A DNA stretch of 46,114 nt from Prosthecobacter sp. (GTDB taxonomy: Bacteria > Verrucomicrobiota > Verrucomicrobiia > Verrucomicrobiales > Verrucomicrobiaceae). A model generated the notes under the pieces. The model had not been told where the DNA came from. It searched no databases and saw only the letters and a list, made by a program, of their open reading frames with translations. Position numbers and translations under genes: made by a program. Location: assembly GCF_014879935.1 (NCBI RefSeq), contig NZ_JACSRD010000105.1, positions 1 to 46,114 of the forward strand, in the 5' to 3' direction. Shown here piece by piece: positions 8,629 to 16,389 of this stretch. The number at the start of each line of letters is the position of its first letter. Position 1 is the stretch's first letter.

Positions 8629-9936
8629 ATGAAGCACGAACTCGCCACCCAACTCCTCCGCTCCGGCGAAATCACGCGCCGTGACTTCGCCGCCAAGACC
8701 GCGTCCTCACTCCTCGGGGTCGGTCTTCTTGGCCACTCGATGACCAGCAAGAGCTTCGCGGCTTTTGAAGGCTCCTCGAAACTGAAGCAGGCCGCCACCG
8801 CCAAGAACGTCATCTTCCTCTACATGAGCGGCGGCCAGTCGCACATGGACACCTGGGATGTGAAGGAAGGCGTGGAAACCGCCGGTCCGACCAAGCCGAT
8901 CCAGACCAGCGCCGATGGCGTCCGCATCTCCGAATACCTGCCGCTCACCGCGAAACAGATGCATCACGGCACCATCGTGAACTCCCTCAGCTCCACGCAG
9001 GGCGCCCACGAGCAGGGGAATTACATGATGCACACCAGCTACGAGTTGCGCGGCACGATCCGCCATCCCGCGATGGGCGCCTGGCTCAACGTGTTCCAGG
9101 GCGGCGGCAACAGCACGCTCCCGAACTTTGTTTACATCGGCAACGACAGCCGCCACCCCGGCGCGGGCTTCTTCCCGGCCGCGCAGGCCCCGTTGTTCGT
9201 CAGCAATCCGGAAAACGGCCTCAAGAACATCAAATCCAGCGTTTCCGAGGACAAATTCAAGGCCCGCATGGCCTTGGCTGACGAGCTGGACAAGGACTTC
9301 CGCACCACCTTCCCGCATCGCAACGTCAAGGCCTACGCCGACATGTATGATGATGCGATCGCGATGATGAAATCCGAGGATTTGAAGGCCTTTGAGCTTT
9401 CAGACGAGCCTGCCGACGTGCGTGCCGCTTATGGCCGTGAGGCCTTCGGCCAGGGCTGCCTCCTGGCCCGTCGTCTGGTGGAACGCGGTGTCCGTTTCGT
9501 CGAAGTTTCCCTCGGCGGCTGGGACACGCACAATGCGAACTTCGTCTCCGTGCCCGAGCGCTGCGAAACGCTCGACAAGGGCCTGTCCGCCCTGCTTGGC
9601 GACCTCCACAACCGCGGCCTGCTGAAGGACACGCTCGTCGTTGTCACCACGGAGTTCGGCCGCACGCCTGACATCAACCAGAATGTCGGCCGCGATCACT
9701 ACCCGAAGGCCTTCTCCGGCGTCATGTTCGGTGGCGGCGTCAAAGGCGGCTTCGTCTATGGCAAGACCGACAAGGAAGGTCGCGAAGTGGTCGAGGACAA
9801 GGTCAAGATCCAGGACTTCAACGCCACGATCGCCTACGCACTCGGCTTGCCGCTTGACCAGGTCATCTACAGCCCCAGCAAGCGTCCGTTCACCATCGCT
9901 GACAAAGGCCAGCCGCTCACCTCCGTGTTCGCGTAA
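8629..9936 (+). CDS. DUF1501 domain protein, Tat-exported
   Basis: A 435-residue protein of the DUF1501 family, which has an alkaline-phosphatase/sulfatase-like fold. The N-terminus carries a twin-arginine signal (GEITRRDFAAKTASSLLG). Family hallmarks are NVIFLYMSGGQSHMDTWD, YIGNDSRHPGAGFF, VEVSLGGWDTHNANF, VTTEFGRTPDINQN and a C-terminal YALGLPLDQVIYSPSKRPFT. It is the second gene of a two-gene cassette with the DUF1549/1553 protein 33 bp upstream and is followed by a strong terminator at 9964-9999. The C-terminal segment is nearly identical to that of the paralogue at 28112-29404. The substrate is unknown; folding before export through Tat suggests a bound cofactor or metal. Confidence 0.93.
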   Translation: MKHELATQLLRSGEITRRDFAAKTASSLLGVGLLGHSMTSKSFAAFEGSSKLKQAATAKNVIFLYMSGGQSHMDTWDVKEGVETAGPTKPIQTSADGVRISEYLPLTAKQMHHGTIVNSLSSTQGAHEQGNYMMHTSYELRGTIRHPAMGAWLNVFQGGGNSTLPNFVYIGNDSRHPGAGFFPAAQAPLFVSNPENGLKNIKSSVSEDKFKARMALADELDKDFRTTFPHRNVKAYADMYDDAIAMMKSEDLKAFELSDEPADVRAAYGREAFGQGCLLARRLVERGVRFVEVSLGGWDTHNANFVSVPERCETLDKGLSALLGDLHNRGLLKDTLVVVTTEFGRTPDINQNVGRDHYPKAFSGVMFGGGVKGGFVYGKTDKEGREVVEDKVKIQDFNATIAYALGLPLDQVIYSPSKRPFTIADKGQPLTSVFA

Positions 9937-9963
9937 GCGCCGGAGACTGCATAGACTTACGAG

Positions 9964-9999
9964 ACACGCGATGCTTCACCGGCATCGCGTGTTTTTTTT
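9964..9999 (+). terminator. Rho-independent terminator after the first DUF1501 gene
   Basis: CACGCGATGC (9965-9974) pairs perfectly with GCATCGCGTG (9982-9991) across a seven-base loop, followed by a run of eight T (9992-9999). It separates the plus-strand cassette from the convergent moaC. Confidence 0.93.
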
Positions 10000-10014
10000 G
10001 TTTGGCGGCGAGAG

Positions 10015-10461
10015 TCAGCCTTTCGTTTTCTTCACCAGACGGATGCCCTCGATGCGCATCTTCTTGTCCGCGGCCTTGCACATGTCGTAGATCGTCAAAG
10101 CAGCCACCGAGACGGCTGTGAGGGCCTCCATTTCGACACCGGTCTGCGCGACGGTCACCGCCGTGGCGGTGATTTGCACCGCTTTGGGCCGCAATTCGAA
10201 GTCGAGCTGCACCTTGCTGAGCGGAATCTGATGGCAGAGCGGAATCAGGTGCTGCGTCTGCTTGGCGGCCTGGATGCCGGCGATGCGCGCGATGCTGAGA
10301 ACGTCGCCCTTTTTGACCTGATTTTTGCGAATCAGATCCAGCGTGGCCGCCGCGAGCATGATGCGGCCTTCCGCGACGGCTTCACGACGCAGCGGCGGCT
10401 TGGCGGAGACATCCACCATGGCAGCTTTGCCTTTGCGATTGAGATGGGTGAGCTTGGACAT
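10015..10461 (-). CDS. moaC: Cyclic pyranopterin monophosphate synthase MoaC
   Basis: A 148-residue MoaC. It converts the MoaA product (3',8-cyclo-7,8-dihydro-GTP) to cyclic pyranopterin monophosphate in molybdenum cofactor synthesis, in the cytoplasm. Hallmarks are the N-terminal MVDVSAKPPLRREAVAEGRI, the central KQTQHLIPLCHQIPL, the GVEMEALTAVSVAALTIYDMCKA helix and the basic C-terminus KKMRIEGIRLVKKTKG. The length fits the family (about 150-160). It starts 6 bp after the moaA stop and is the last gene of the phoB-phoR-moaA-moaC run. Confidence 0.96.
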   Translation of the reverse strand: MSKLTHLNRKGKAAMVDVSAKPPLRREAVAEGRIMLAAATLDLIRKNQVKKGDVLSIARIAGIQAAKQTQHLIPLCHQIPLSKVQLDFELRPKAVQITATAVTVAQTGVEMEALTAVSVAALTIYDMCKAADKKMRIEGIRLVKKTKG

Positions 10462-10467
10462 GCGTGT

Positions 10468-11505
10468 TCAGCCACCGATGGCGATCATGCGGCGGTTGGG
10501 CTGGTAGTTGTGCCGAAAGTCGTGCTCCTTCGGCTTCCGGGCCACCACGTTCTGGAAGAAGGCCGCCAGTTCGGCGTCGCTGCATCCTCCACGCAGCACG
10601 CTGCGGAGGTCGAATTCCAGATAGCTGCCCAGGCAGGGGCGCAGCTTGCCGTCACTGGTCAGCCGCAGCTTGTTGCAGTTCTCGCAGAAATGCAGGTTCG
10701 TCATCGCCCCGATGAAGCCGATGCGCTGACCCGTGGCCGGGATGCGATGATAAACGGCAGGGCCGTTGGTCTTGAAGTCCGGCTCCTCAATCAGCGGGCC
10801 GGTGGTTTGTTCGACCAGTTGTCTGGCCGTGGCGATGGCCAGGAAGTTGTCGTCGCTGAGCACTTCCTGCGTGCTGACCGGCATCAACTCGATGAACCGC
10901 AGCAGCGCGTTCTTTTTCGCGGCGTAATCGATCAGTGCCGGCAGTTCGCGTTCGGTCTGATTCTTCATCAGCACGCAATTTAGCCGGATCGAGTCAAATC
11001 CGGCGTCGATCGCCGCGTCGATGCCGCTCAGGACACGGGGCAGCAGGTCACGGCTGGTGGTGCGCTGATAGACGTCACGATCGAGCGAGTCGAGGGAGAC
11101 GTTGGCCGTGCGGACGCCGGCTGCGGCGAGCTGCTCGGCCAGCGTGCGTCCGTTTTCGACCTTCGCGAGCAGGGTTCCGTTGGTGGAGATGCCGACGCTC
11201 TCGATTCCCGGGATCTGGGTCAGCTCTGCGCAAAAGCCGGCGATTCCAGGCCGCGTGAGCGGTTCGCCGCCCGTGACGCGGATCCGTTTGATGCCAAGTG
11301 TGGCCCCGATCCTCACCACGCGGACCATTTCATCGTAGGAGAGTGTTTCCTCCTTCGCGAACCACGCCTGCTCCTCCTCCGGCATGCAGTAACGGCAGCG
11401 TTCGTTGCACCGGTCGGTGACGGAGACGCGCAGGTAGGAGATGCGATGGCCGAAAAGGTCTTCCACAGGGCAAGGGGGGCGGGCTGGGCCGTCCTCTAAC
11501 CACAT
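10468..11505 (-). CDS. moaA: GTP 3',8-cyclase MoaA (radical SAM)
   Basis: A 345-residue radical-SAM enzyme that makes the first molybdenum-cofactor intermediate from GTP. The N-terminal cluster motif CNERCRYC is in LRVSVTDRCNERCRYCMPEE. The second, C-terminal cluster site is CENCNKLRLTSDGKLRPC. VTGGEPLTRPGI, STNGTLL and LDSLDRDVYQRTT are further MoaA hallmarks. The protein ends in the family's conserved Gly-Gly tail (IAIGG), which is needed for activity. It starts 13 bp after the histidine-kinase stop and 6 bp before moaC, so it is probably cotranscribed with both. Other Mo-cofactor genes are not in the window. Confidence 0.96.
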   Translation of the reverse strand: MWLEDGPARPPCPVEDLFGHRISYLRVSVTDRCNERCRYCMPEEEQAWFAKEETLSYDEMVRVVRIGATLGIKRIRVTGGEPLTRPGIAGFCAELTQIPGIESVGISTNGTLLAKVENGRTLAEQLAAAGVRTANVSLDSLDRDVYQRTTSRDLLPRVLSGIDAAIDAGFDSIRLNCVLMKNQTERELPALIDYAAKKNALLRFIELMPVSTQEVLSDDNFLAIATARQLVEQTTGPLIEEPDFKTNGPAVYHRIPATGQRIGFIGAMTNLHFCENCNKLRLTSDGKLRPCLGSYLEFDLRSVLRGGCSDAELAAFFQNVVARKPKEHDFRHNYQPNRRMIAIGG

Positions 11506-11518
11506 TCTACGTCTGTGC

Positions 11519-12775
11519 TCAAGCCTTCGTATGCCGCGATGGAACTCGCATCTTGAAGGTCGTCTCGATGCCTGGCGTGCTGGTCAGTTCGATCGTCCCG
11601 CCATGGGCTTCCACGGCACGTTTCACGATGGACAGGCCCAGGCCGGTGCCCTTGATCTGCGATGAGTGGTGCTTGTTGCCCCGATAGAAGCGTTTGAACA
11701 CAAACGGCAGGTCGTGGGCGGGGATGCCGATGCCGTTGTCCGTCACCTTCAGCGTGCAGCCTTCGTCATCCCACTCGCCGGAGATGCGGATGACGAGCCC
11801 CGGCCGCGAGTTTTCCTTGATCGAGTTTTCGACCAGGTTGGTGAAGACCTGGTCCCAGTAAAAACGATCTCCCAGCAGCTTCCCGCCATCCTTGGGGAAG
11901 GCGAACTCGATCCGGGCGTCGCGGCCCTCCAGCATCGGCGCGAGGTGATCGGCGGCATCCTGTGCACAGGCCCGCACATTGAAAGGCTCCATGTTCAAAG
12001 GCGTCGCCGTGTCTTCCAGTCGCGAGATCGCCAGCATGTCCTCGATGATCCGGGCGATGCGCTTCCCGTGCTTCTCCATGATGTCGAGGCTGCGTTTCAT
12101 CGTCGCCGGTCCCTTCGCGGCATCCTCTTGCAGCATCTCGATGTAGCCATTGATCAGGGTCAGGGGCGTGCGCAGCTCATGGGACGCGTTGGCGACGAAA
12201 TCCCGGCGGATTTGCTCCGTCATCGCAGATTCCGTGATGTCCTGGATCATTAACCACGCACCACCGCCGACGTCAGCGGGCAGGGGAGCCGCCTCGATCA
12301 GGAAATGCCGGCCGCCCAGGTCCGTTCCGGCACCGACATTACCCGGCAGGATCTGGATCCGGCGTGTGGCGTGGCGCTTTTCGGCCAGCGCCTCCTGCAC
12401 CAGATCGGCCAGTTGATGATCCCGCGCCTCCTCGATCAGCGCCCGCCCGGTGCGGATCACCTGCCGGTGCAGCAGCCGGCCGAAGGTCCGGTTCGCATAG
12501 CGGATCCGCTGCTCCTCATCCAGCAGCACCAGGCCCTGGCTGATCTCATCCAGCAAAGACTCAAAGATCCGCCGCTGCTCGGATTGCTGCTCGGCTTTTT
12601 CCTTCGCCAGCCACACCGCCGCCGCCTGCGCTGGCAGTTGGTCTGCGTCACGGGCCCGCATTCCCAGAGTCTTCGCCACGCCCTCCCATCGCTTCTGCCA
12701 TTGTCGCTCGCGCCGCGTCCAGAGGACGGCGCCGAGGATCAGCAGCAGAAGGAGAAAAAGGCTGAAGGCGGTCAT
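11519..12775 (-). CDS. phoR: Phosphate regulon-type sensor histidine kinase PhoR
   Basis: A 418-residue membrane kinase. One N-terminal transmembrane helix (residues 3-20) is followed by a coiled linker, a PAS-like domain (about 70-180), the HisKA dimerisation box with phospho-acceptor H199 in ANASHELRTPLTLI, and a HATPase domain with N box FTNLVENSIKEN, G1 DNGIGIP and G2 GTGLGLSIV. A single TM plus one PAS and no large periplasmic sensor is the PhoR pattern. The start overlaps the phoB stop by 4 bp. Its identity as PhoR rests on this architecture plus phoU and the Agt/PlcP-like genes next door. Another envelope-stress kinase is possible but less likely. Confidence 0.87.
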   Translation of the reverse strand: MTAFSLFLLLLLILGAVLWTRRERQWQKRWEGVAKTLGMRARDADQLPAQAAAVWLAKEKAEQQSEQRRIFESLLDEISQGLVLLDEEQRIRYANRTFGRLLHRQVIRTGRALIEEARDHQLADLVQEALAEKRHATRRIQILPGNVGAGTDLGGRHFLIEAAPLPADVGGGAWLMIQDITESAMTEQIRRDFVANASHELRTPLTLINGYIEMLQEDAAKGPATMKRSLDIMEKHGKRIARIIEDMLAISRLEDTATPLNMEPFNVRACAQDAADHLAPMLEGRDARIEFAFPKDGGKLLGDRFYWDQVFTNLVENSIKENSRPGLVIRISGEWDDEGCTLKVTDNGIGIPAHDLPFVFKRFYRGNKHHSSQIKGTGLGLSIVKRAVEAHGGTIELTSTPGIETTFKMRVPSRHTKA

Positions 12776-13467
12776 GCAGGCAATCCCGGAGGATTCGAAT
12801 CAAACTGGAAGCCTGTCCCGCGCACGGTCACGATGTGGCTGCCTGCCGCGCCCAGCTTCTCCCGCAGGCGCTTGACGTGCGTGTCCAGCGTGCGGGTGGC
12901 CACGTCCGAGTTGTAGCCCCAGACCTCCCGCAGCAGGTCGGCGCGTGTGTGTACGGCAGTGTCGTTTTCCATCAGCGTGGTCAGCAGTTTGAACTCGGTC
13001 GTGGTCAGGTCAAGCGGACTGCCATCCAGGTACACCTTCATGCTCTTGCGGTCGATCAGGAAACGGCCGCGTCTGACCTCGGACACGTGCGTCACCTTCT
13101 TCACCCGGCGCAGGATGGCGCTGATGCGGAGGTAGAGCTCCCGCGGGCTGAAAGGTTTCGTCAGGTAATCATCGGCGCCCAGCTCCAGGCCGGCGATCTT
13201 GTCCACCACCTGGCTTTTCGCGGTCAGAATGATGATCGGGATGTGCGTCGTGCGCGTGTCGGCACGCAGCCTTTTGAAGACCTGCCCGCCGTCGAGTCCG
13301 GGCAGCATCATGTCCAGGACGATGAGATCGGGCTGCTGCTCGACCGCCGCCGGCTGCACTTGCAATCCGTTGGCCACACAGTGCGTTTCATGCCCTTCGC
13401 GCGTCAGATGCAGCGTGATGAGATCGGAAATGTCCGATTCGTCCTCAACAATCAAGATCTTGCTCAT
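12772..13467 (-). CDS. phoB: OmpR/PhoB-family response regulator, probable PhoB
   Basis: A 231-residue two-domain regulator. The receiver domain has the acidic pocket E8-D9, phospho-acceptor D52 in LIVLDMMLPG and the conserved Lys in ILTAKSQ. It is followed by a winged-helix DNA-binding domain (about 130-225) with LDLTTTEFKLLTTLMEN, LREVWGYNSDVATRTLDTHV and KRLREKLG near the recognition helix. It is the first gene of the phoB-phoR-moaA-moaC run and diverges from the glycosyltransferase-phosphoesterase-phoU run. The 178-bp space between them holds GTGAC/GTCAC dyads that could be its own binding sites. Confidence 0.9.
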   Translation of the reverse strand: MSKILIVEDESDISDLITLHLTREGHETHCVANGLQVQPAAVEQQPDLIVLDMMLPGLDGGQVFKRLRADTRTTHIPIIILTAKSQVVDKIAGLELGADDYLTKPFSPRELYLRISAILRRVKKVTHVSEVRRGRFLIDRKSMKVYLDGSPLDLTTTEFKLLTTLMENDTAVHTRADLLREVWGYNSDVATRTLDTHVKRLREKLGAAGSHIVTVRGTGFQFDSNPPGLPA

Positions 13468-13480
13468 GAACCGGTGTTCT

Positions 13481-13582
13481 GTGACGGGGCTGCTCCCTGG
13501 GCAAACGCATCATGGTGACGAAGATGTCACATAGCAACCTCCTTGCGGCACGATTCCCCGCCGTTTGTGACGCATTCGTCAC
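13481..13582. promoter_or_regulatory. Cluster of GTGACG / GTCAC dyads in the divergent phoB-glycosyltransferase promoter region
   Basis: The hexamer GTGACG occurs at 13481, 13515 and 13567. Two of these form dyads: GTGAC-n6-GTCAC at 13515-13530 and the perfect palindrome GTGACG-CATT-CGTCAC at 13567-13582. They sit between two divergent genes tied to phosphate control. The half-site TGTCA/CGTCA resembles Pho-box half-sites, but the 11-bp direct-repeat spacing of enterobacterial Pho boxes is not seen, so assignment to PhoB is an inference. Confidence 0.45.
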
Positions 13583-13645
13583 TTAGGCCGGCTTGGACAG
13601 GGGGGCGAACGACGTTTATGAGGCAGACCATCCTAGGTCCATCCC

Positions 13646-14773
13646 ATGAGGGTCATCATCGTCACCGACACCTTCCCGCCGGACATCAACGGCGTCGCAC
13701 GCACGCTCAGCACCCTGGGCGAGGGCTTGGAACGCCGGGGCCACGAGGTCAAAGTCGTCACCACCGTCGAAGCCACCGCGCCGGGTGGTTTGCGACGCGA
13801 GGTGATGCACTCCATGCCGCTGCCCGGCTACCCCGGCCTGCGGATGGGGTTTGCCTCGCTGCGGCAGATGCTGGAGATCCTGGATCATTTCCGGCCGGAT
13901 GTCCTCTACGTCGCCACCGAGGCGGTCCTGGGCATCGCCGCCATCCGGGCCGCCGCCAGACGTCGGGTGCCGGTCGTCTCCGGCTTTCACACGAACTTCC
14001 AGACCTACCTCGAAGACTACCATCTTCCCGGGATGGAAACCGTGGCGCAGGGCGTCTTGCGGGCCATTCACAATCAAACCGCACGCACCCTCACCCCATC
14101 CGCCGACACCGCCACCATGCTGGAGCGCTGGGGCATTCAAAACGTCGGCGTCATGGGGCGTGGTGTGGATACGGAGCTGTTCCAGCCGTCGCGTCGTGAT
14201 CCTGAACTGCGCAAGACCTGGGGCGCGGACGATTCGACGCCCGTCGCCATCTACGTCGGCCGGATCGCCGCGGAAAAGAATCTCGCGCTCGCCGTGCGTG
14301 CCTTTGCGGCCTTCCAGCAGGTGCAGTCTCACGCCCGCATGGTCTTTGTGGGCGATGGTCCACGGCTCGCAGCGCTCAAGGAGGAGCATCCAGGCTTCCT
14401 CTACGCCGGTTCACGCAGCGGGGAGGACCTCGCGGCGCACTACGCCTCGGCCGATGTGTTTCTCTTTCCCAGCATCAGCGAGACCTTCGGCAATGTGGTG
14501 CTGGAAGGCATGGCCGCAGGCCTCGGCGTCGTCGCCTTCGACTACGCGGCCCCGCGTCTGCTGATCCGTGGCGGTGAAAACGGCTGGCTGGCACCCTTCG
14601 GTGACGAAAACGCCTACCTGGAGCAGGTACGTGCCGCCGCGTCCTCGTGGAATGACTCCGCCCTCCGTGCCGCCGCACGTCAAACGGCGTTTGATCTTGG
14701 CTGGGAACGTGTGATTGAGCAGTTTGAAAACGAGCTGGCGGCCGTGAGGCACGGACCGGCGCTCCCGCAGTGA
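13646..14773 (+). CDS. GT4 glycosyltransferase, probably Agt-like glycolipid synthase
   Basis: A 375-residue GT-B fold glycosyltransferase of family 4. The N-terminus has MRVIIVTDTFPPDINGVART, typical of enzymes that glycosylate lipids (diacylglycerol or phosphatidylinositol). The C-terminal nucleotide-sugar site has VYVGRI-like YVGRIAAEKNL, FVGDGP, FLFPSISETFGNVVLEGMA and the acidic E-x7-E pair of the family. It overlaps the phosphoesterase downstream by 4 bp (ATGA). In other bacteria a GT4 enzyme (Agt) and a PlcP phosphoesterase form a PhoB-controlled pair that replaces phospholipids by glycolipids when phosphate is low. The same pairing beside phoBR and phoU supports that role here. The sugar donor and product cannot be read from the sequence. 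Confidence 0.85.
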   Translation: MRVIIVTDTFPPDINGVARTLSTLGEGLERRGHEVKVVTTVEATAPGGLRREVMHSMPLPGYPGLRMGFASLRQMLEILDHFRPDVLYVATEAVLGIAAIRAAARRRVPVVSGFHTNFQTYLEDYHLPGMETVAQGVLRAIHNQTARTLTPSADTATMLERWGIQNVGVMGRGVDTELFQPSRRDPELRKTWGADDSTPVAIYVGRIAAEKNLALAVRAFAAFQQVQSHARMVFVGDGPRLAALKEEHPGFLYAGSRSGEDLAAHYASADVFLFPSISETFGNVVLEGMAAGLGVVAFDYAAPRLLIRGGENGWLAPFGDENAYLEQVRAAASSWNDSALRAAARQTAFDLGWERVIEQFENELAAVRHGPALPQ

Positions 14774-15645
14774 TGAATGATGAATCTCCAGTGCTGAACC
14801 CCGCCACAGGCAAGGCGAAGCTGCGTTTCAAGACCATCTTCATCTCCGATGTCCATCTCGGCATGCCGGACAGCAAGGCCGCCCAGGCCGCGCACTTCCT
14901 GCGCAACTGCCTCTGCGACAAGCTCGTGCTCAATGGCGACATCATCGACGCCTGGCACCTCCGCCGCCTCGGCGGCTGGAACAACGGCCACACCAACTTC
15001 CTCCGCACCGTCCTGCGCAAGATGGAGAAGGAGAGCACGCAGATCATCTACCTGCGGGGCAACCACGACGACATCCTCGACCGTTTCATCCCGATCCGCT
15101 TCGGCTCCTTCGTCATCACCGACGAGCACATTCACAAGACCCCTTCCGGCGACTACCTCGTCGTCCATGGCGATGGCTTCGACGCCGTCACCACCAATCA
15201 CGCCTGGCTCGCCCGCCTCGGCGGCTTCGGCTACAACTTCCTCCTCCGTATCAACCGCATCTACAACGCCTGGCGCGTCTGGCGCGGGAAGCCGCCCTTC
15301 TCCTTCAGCGCCTGGGTGAAGCAGAAGGTGAAGTCCGCCGTCGGTGCCGCCGGGAAGTATGAGGAGCAGCTCCAGAGCCTCGCCCGCCAGCGCAACTGCA
15401 AGGGCATCATCTGCGGCCACATCCACAAGGCGGACAACAAGATGATCGGCACCACGCACTACGTGAACTCCGGTGACTGGGTCGAGTCCATGACCGCAGC
15501 CGTCGAGACACTCGCCGGTGACTTCGAGATCCTCAGCTACGAGGAGTTCTGCCGCCTCACCCATCGCGATCCGAAAGGCACGGCCGGAACCGGTGATGAT
15601 GGCGATGAACATTTCCCGCCTGAATCTTCCTCAATTCCAATGTAG
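14770..15645 (+). CDS. Calcineurin-type phosphoesterase (LpxH/PlcP-like)
   Basis: A 291-residue binuclear metallophosphoesterase with the full motif set: SDVHLG (D27, H29), NGDIIDAW (D57), RGNHDD (N98, H99), VVHGD and GHIHKAD. The protein looks like UDP-2,3-diacylglucosamine diphosphatase (LpxH), and such annotation would be usual. However, its translational coupling to a GT4 glycosyltransferase and its place beside phoBR and phoU match PlcP, the intracellular phospholipase C that makes diacylglycerol from phospholipids under phosphate starvation in Sinorhizobium and marine bacteria. A run of lysines and arginines with WRVWRGKPP around residues 165-180 could touch the membrane. Either role is possible from sequence alone; the context favours PlcP. 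Confidence 0.85.
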   Translation: MMNDESPVLNPATGKAKLRFKTIFISDVHLGMPDSKAAQAAHFLRNCLCDKLVLNGDIIDAWHLRRLGGWNNGHTNFLRTVLRKMEKESTQIIYLRGNHDDILDRFIPIRFGSFVITDEHIHKTPSGDYLVVHGDGFDAVTTNHAWLARLGGFGYNFLLRINRIYNAWRVWRGKPPFSFSAWVKQKVKSAVGAAGKYEEQLQSLARQRNCKGIICGHIHKADNKMIGTTHYVNSGDWVESMTAAVETLAGDFEILSYEEFCRLTHRDPKGTAGTGDDGDEHFPPESSSIPM

Positions 15646-15651
15646 CAAAAC

Positions 15652-15667
15652 CGTCACACTGGGTCAT
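15652..15667. promoter_or_regulatory. Possible regulator half-sites before phoU
   Basis: CGTCAC at 15652-15657 and GGTCATT ten bases further on lie in the 30-bp gap before the phoU start at 15676. CGTCAC is the same hexamer that forms the dyads upstream of phoB. This is a short match and may be chance. Confidence 0.25.
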
Positions 15668-15675
15668 TCTAGCTC

Positions 15676-16377
15676 ATGCAAGAACACATCTTGTCCACCT
15701 TCAATCACTCGCTCGGCCGGCTTCGTCAGGATGTGCTCGCCATGTCCAGCATGGCGCGCAAAAACCTCGCCAGCGCCATGCGCGGGCTCTTGGAACGCGA
15801 CACGGATCTCTGCAATGCCGCCATCGCCGCCGACCAGGATGTGAACGAGCTGGAGAAGGCCGTGGACAAGCTCGGCATGCAGATCCTCGTGAAGTTCCAG
15901 CCCACCGCGCACGATCTGCGCGTGGTCATGGGTACCATCCGCGTCGCCAACAATCTCGAACGCATCGCTGACCAGGCCTCCAGCATCGCCAAACGCGCCC
16001 GCCTCATCAACAACCTGCCCGAGTTCGCCGAGGTGAAGCTCATCCAGCCGGTTTACTCGCTTTGCGACCGCAATCTCGACGCCAGCCTCCAGGCCTTCCT
16101 CAACGCCGATCCGGATGCCGCCGCTGCCGCACGTCTGCTCGACAAGGAACTCGATGCCGCCGAGAAGGCGCTCGATCGTGAGCTCATCTCCGTCATGGAG
16201 TCGCATCACTCGGAGCTCGAAGGCTACATCCATCTCATCTTCGTCGCCCGCTTCCTCGAACGTGTCGGCGACCACGCCAAGAACATCTGCGAGGACACCA
16301 TCTTCATCGAGCGTGCGGAGGACATCCGCTTCAGCAAGGACAAACGCGCCGAGGCCACGGCGCCCGTCACCGCTTGA
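15676..16377 (+). CDS. phoU: Phosphate-specific transport regulator PhoU
   Basis: A 233-residue all-helical protein made of two PhoU repeats. The metal-cluster motifs are seen as NNLERIADQASSIAKRA (about residues 94-110) and RFLERVGDHAKNICED (about 193-208), both of the E-x-x-x-D-H/Q type. PhoU links the Pst phosphate transporter to PhoR and keeps the Pho regulon off when phosphate is plentiful. It follows the PlcP-like gene after 30 bp and is usually found next to pstSCAB, but no pst genes are in the window. Its position in the phosphoesterase operon rather than a pst operon is notable. Confidence 0.94.
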   Translation: MQEHILSTFNHSLGRLRQDVLAMSSMARKNLASAMRGLLERDTDLCNAAIAADQDVNELEKAVDKLGMQILVKFQPTAHDLRVVMGTIRVANNLERIADQASSIAKRARLINNLPEFAEVKLIQPVYSLCDRNLDASLQAFLNADPDAAAAARLLDKELDAAEKALDRELISVMESHHSELEGYIHLIFVARFLERVGDHAKNICEDTIFIERAEDIRFSKDKRAEATAPVTA

Positions 16378-16389
16378 GGCCCACGCGGC

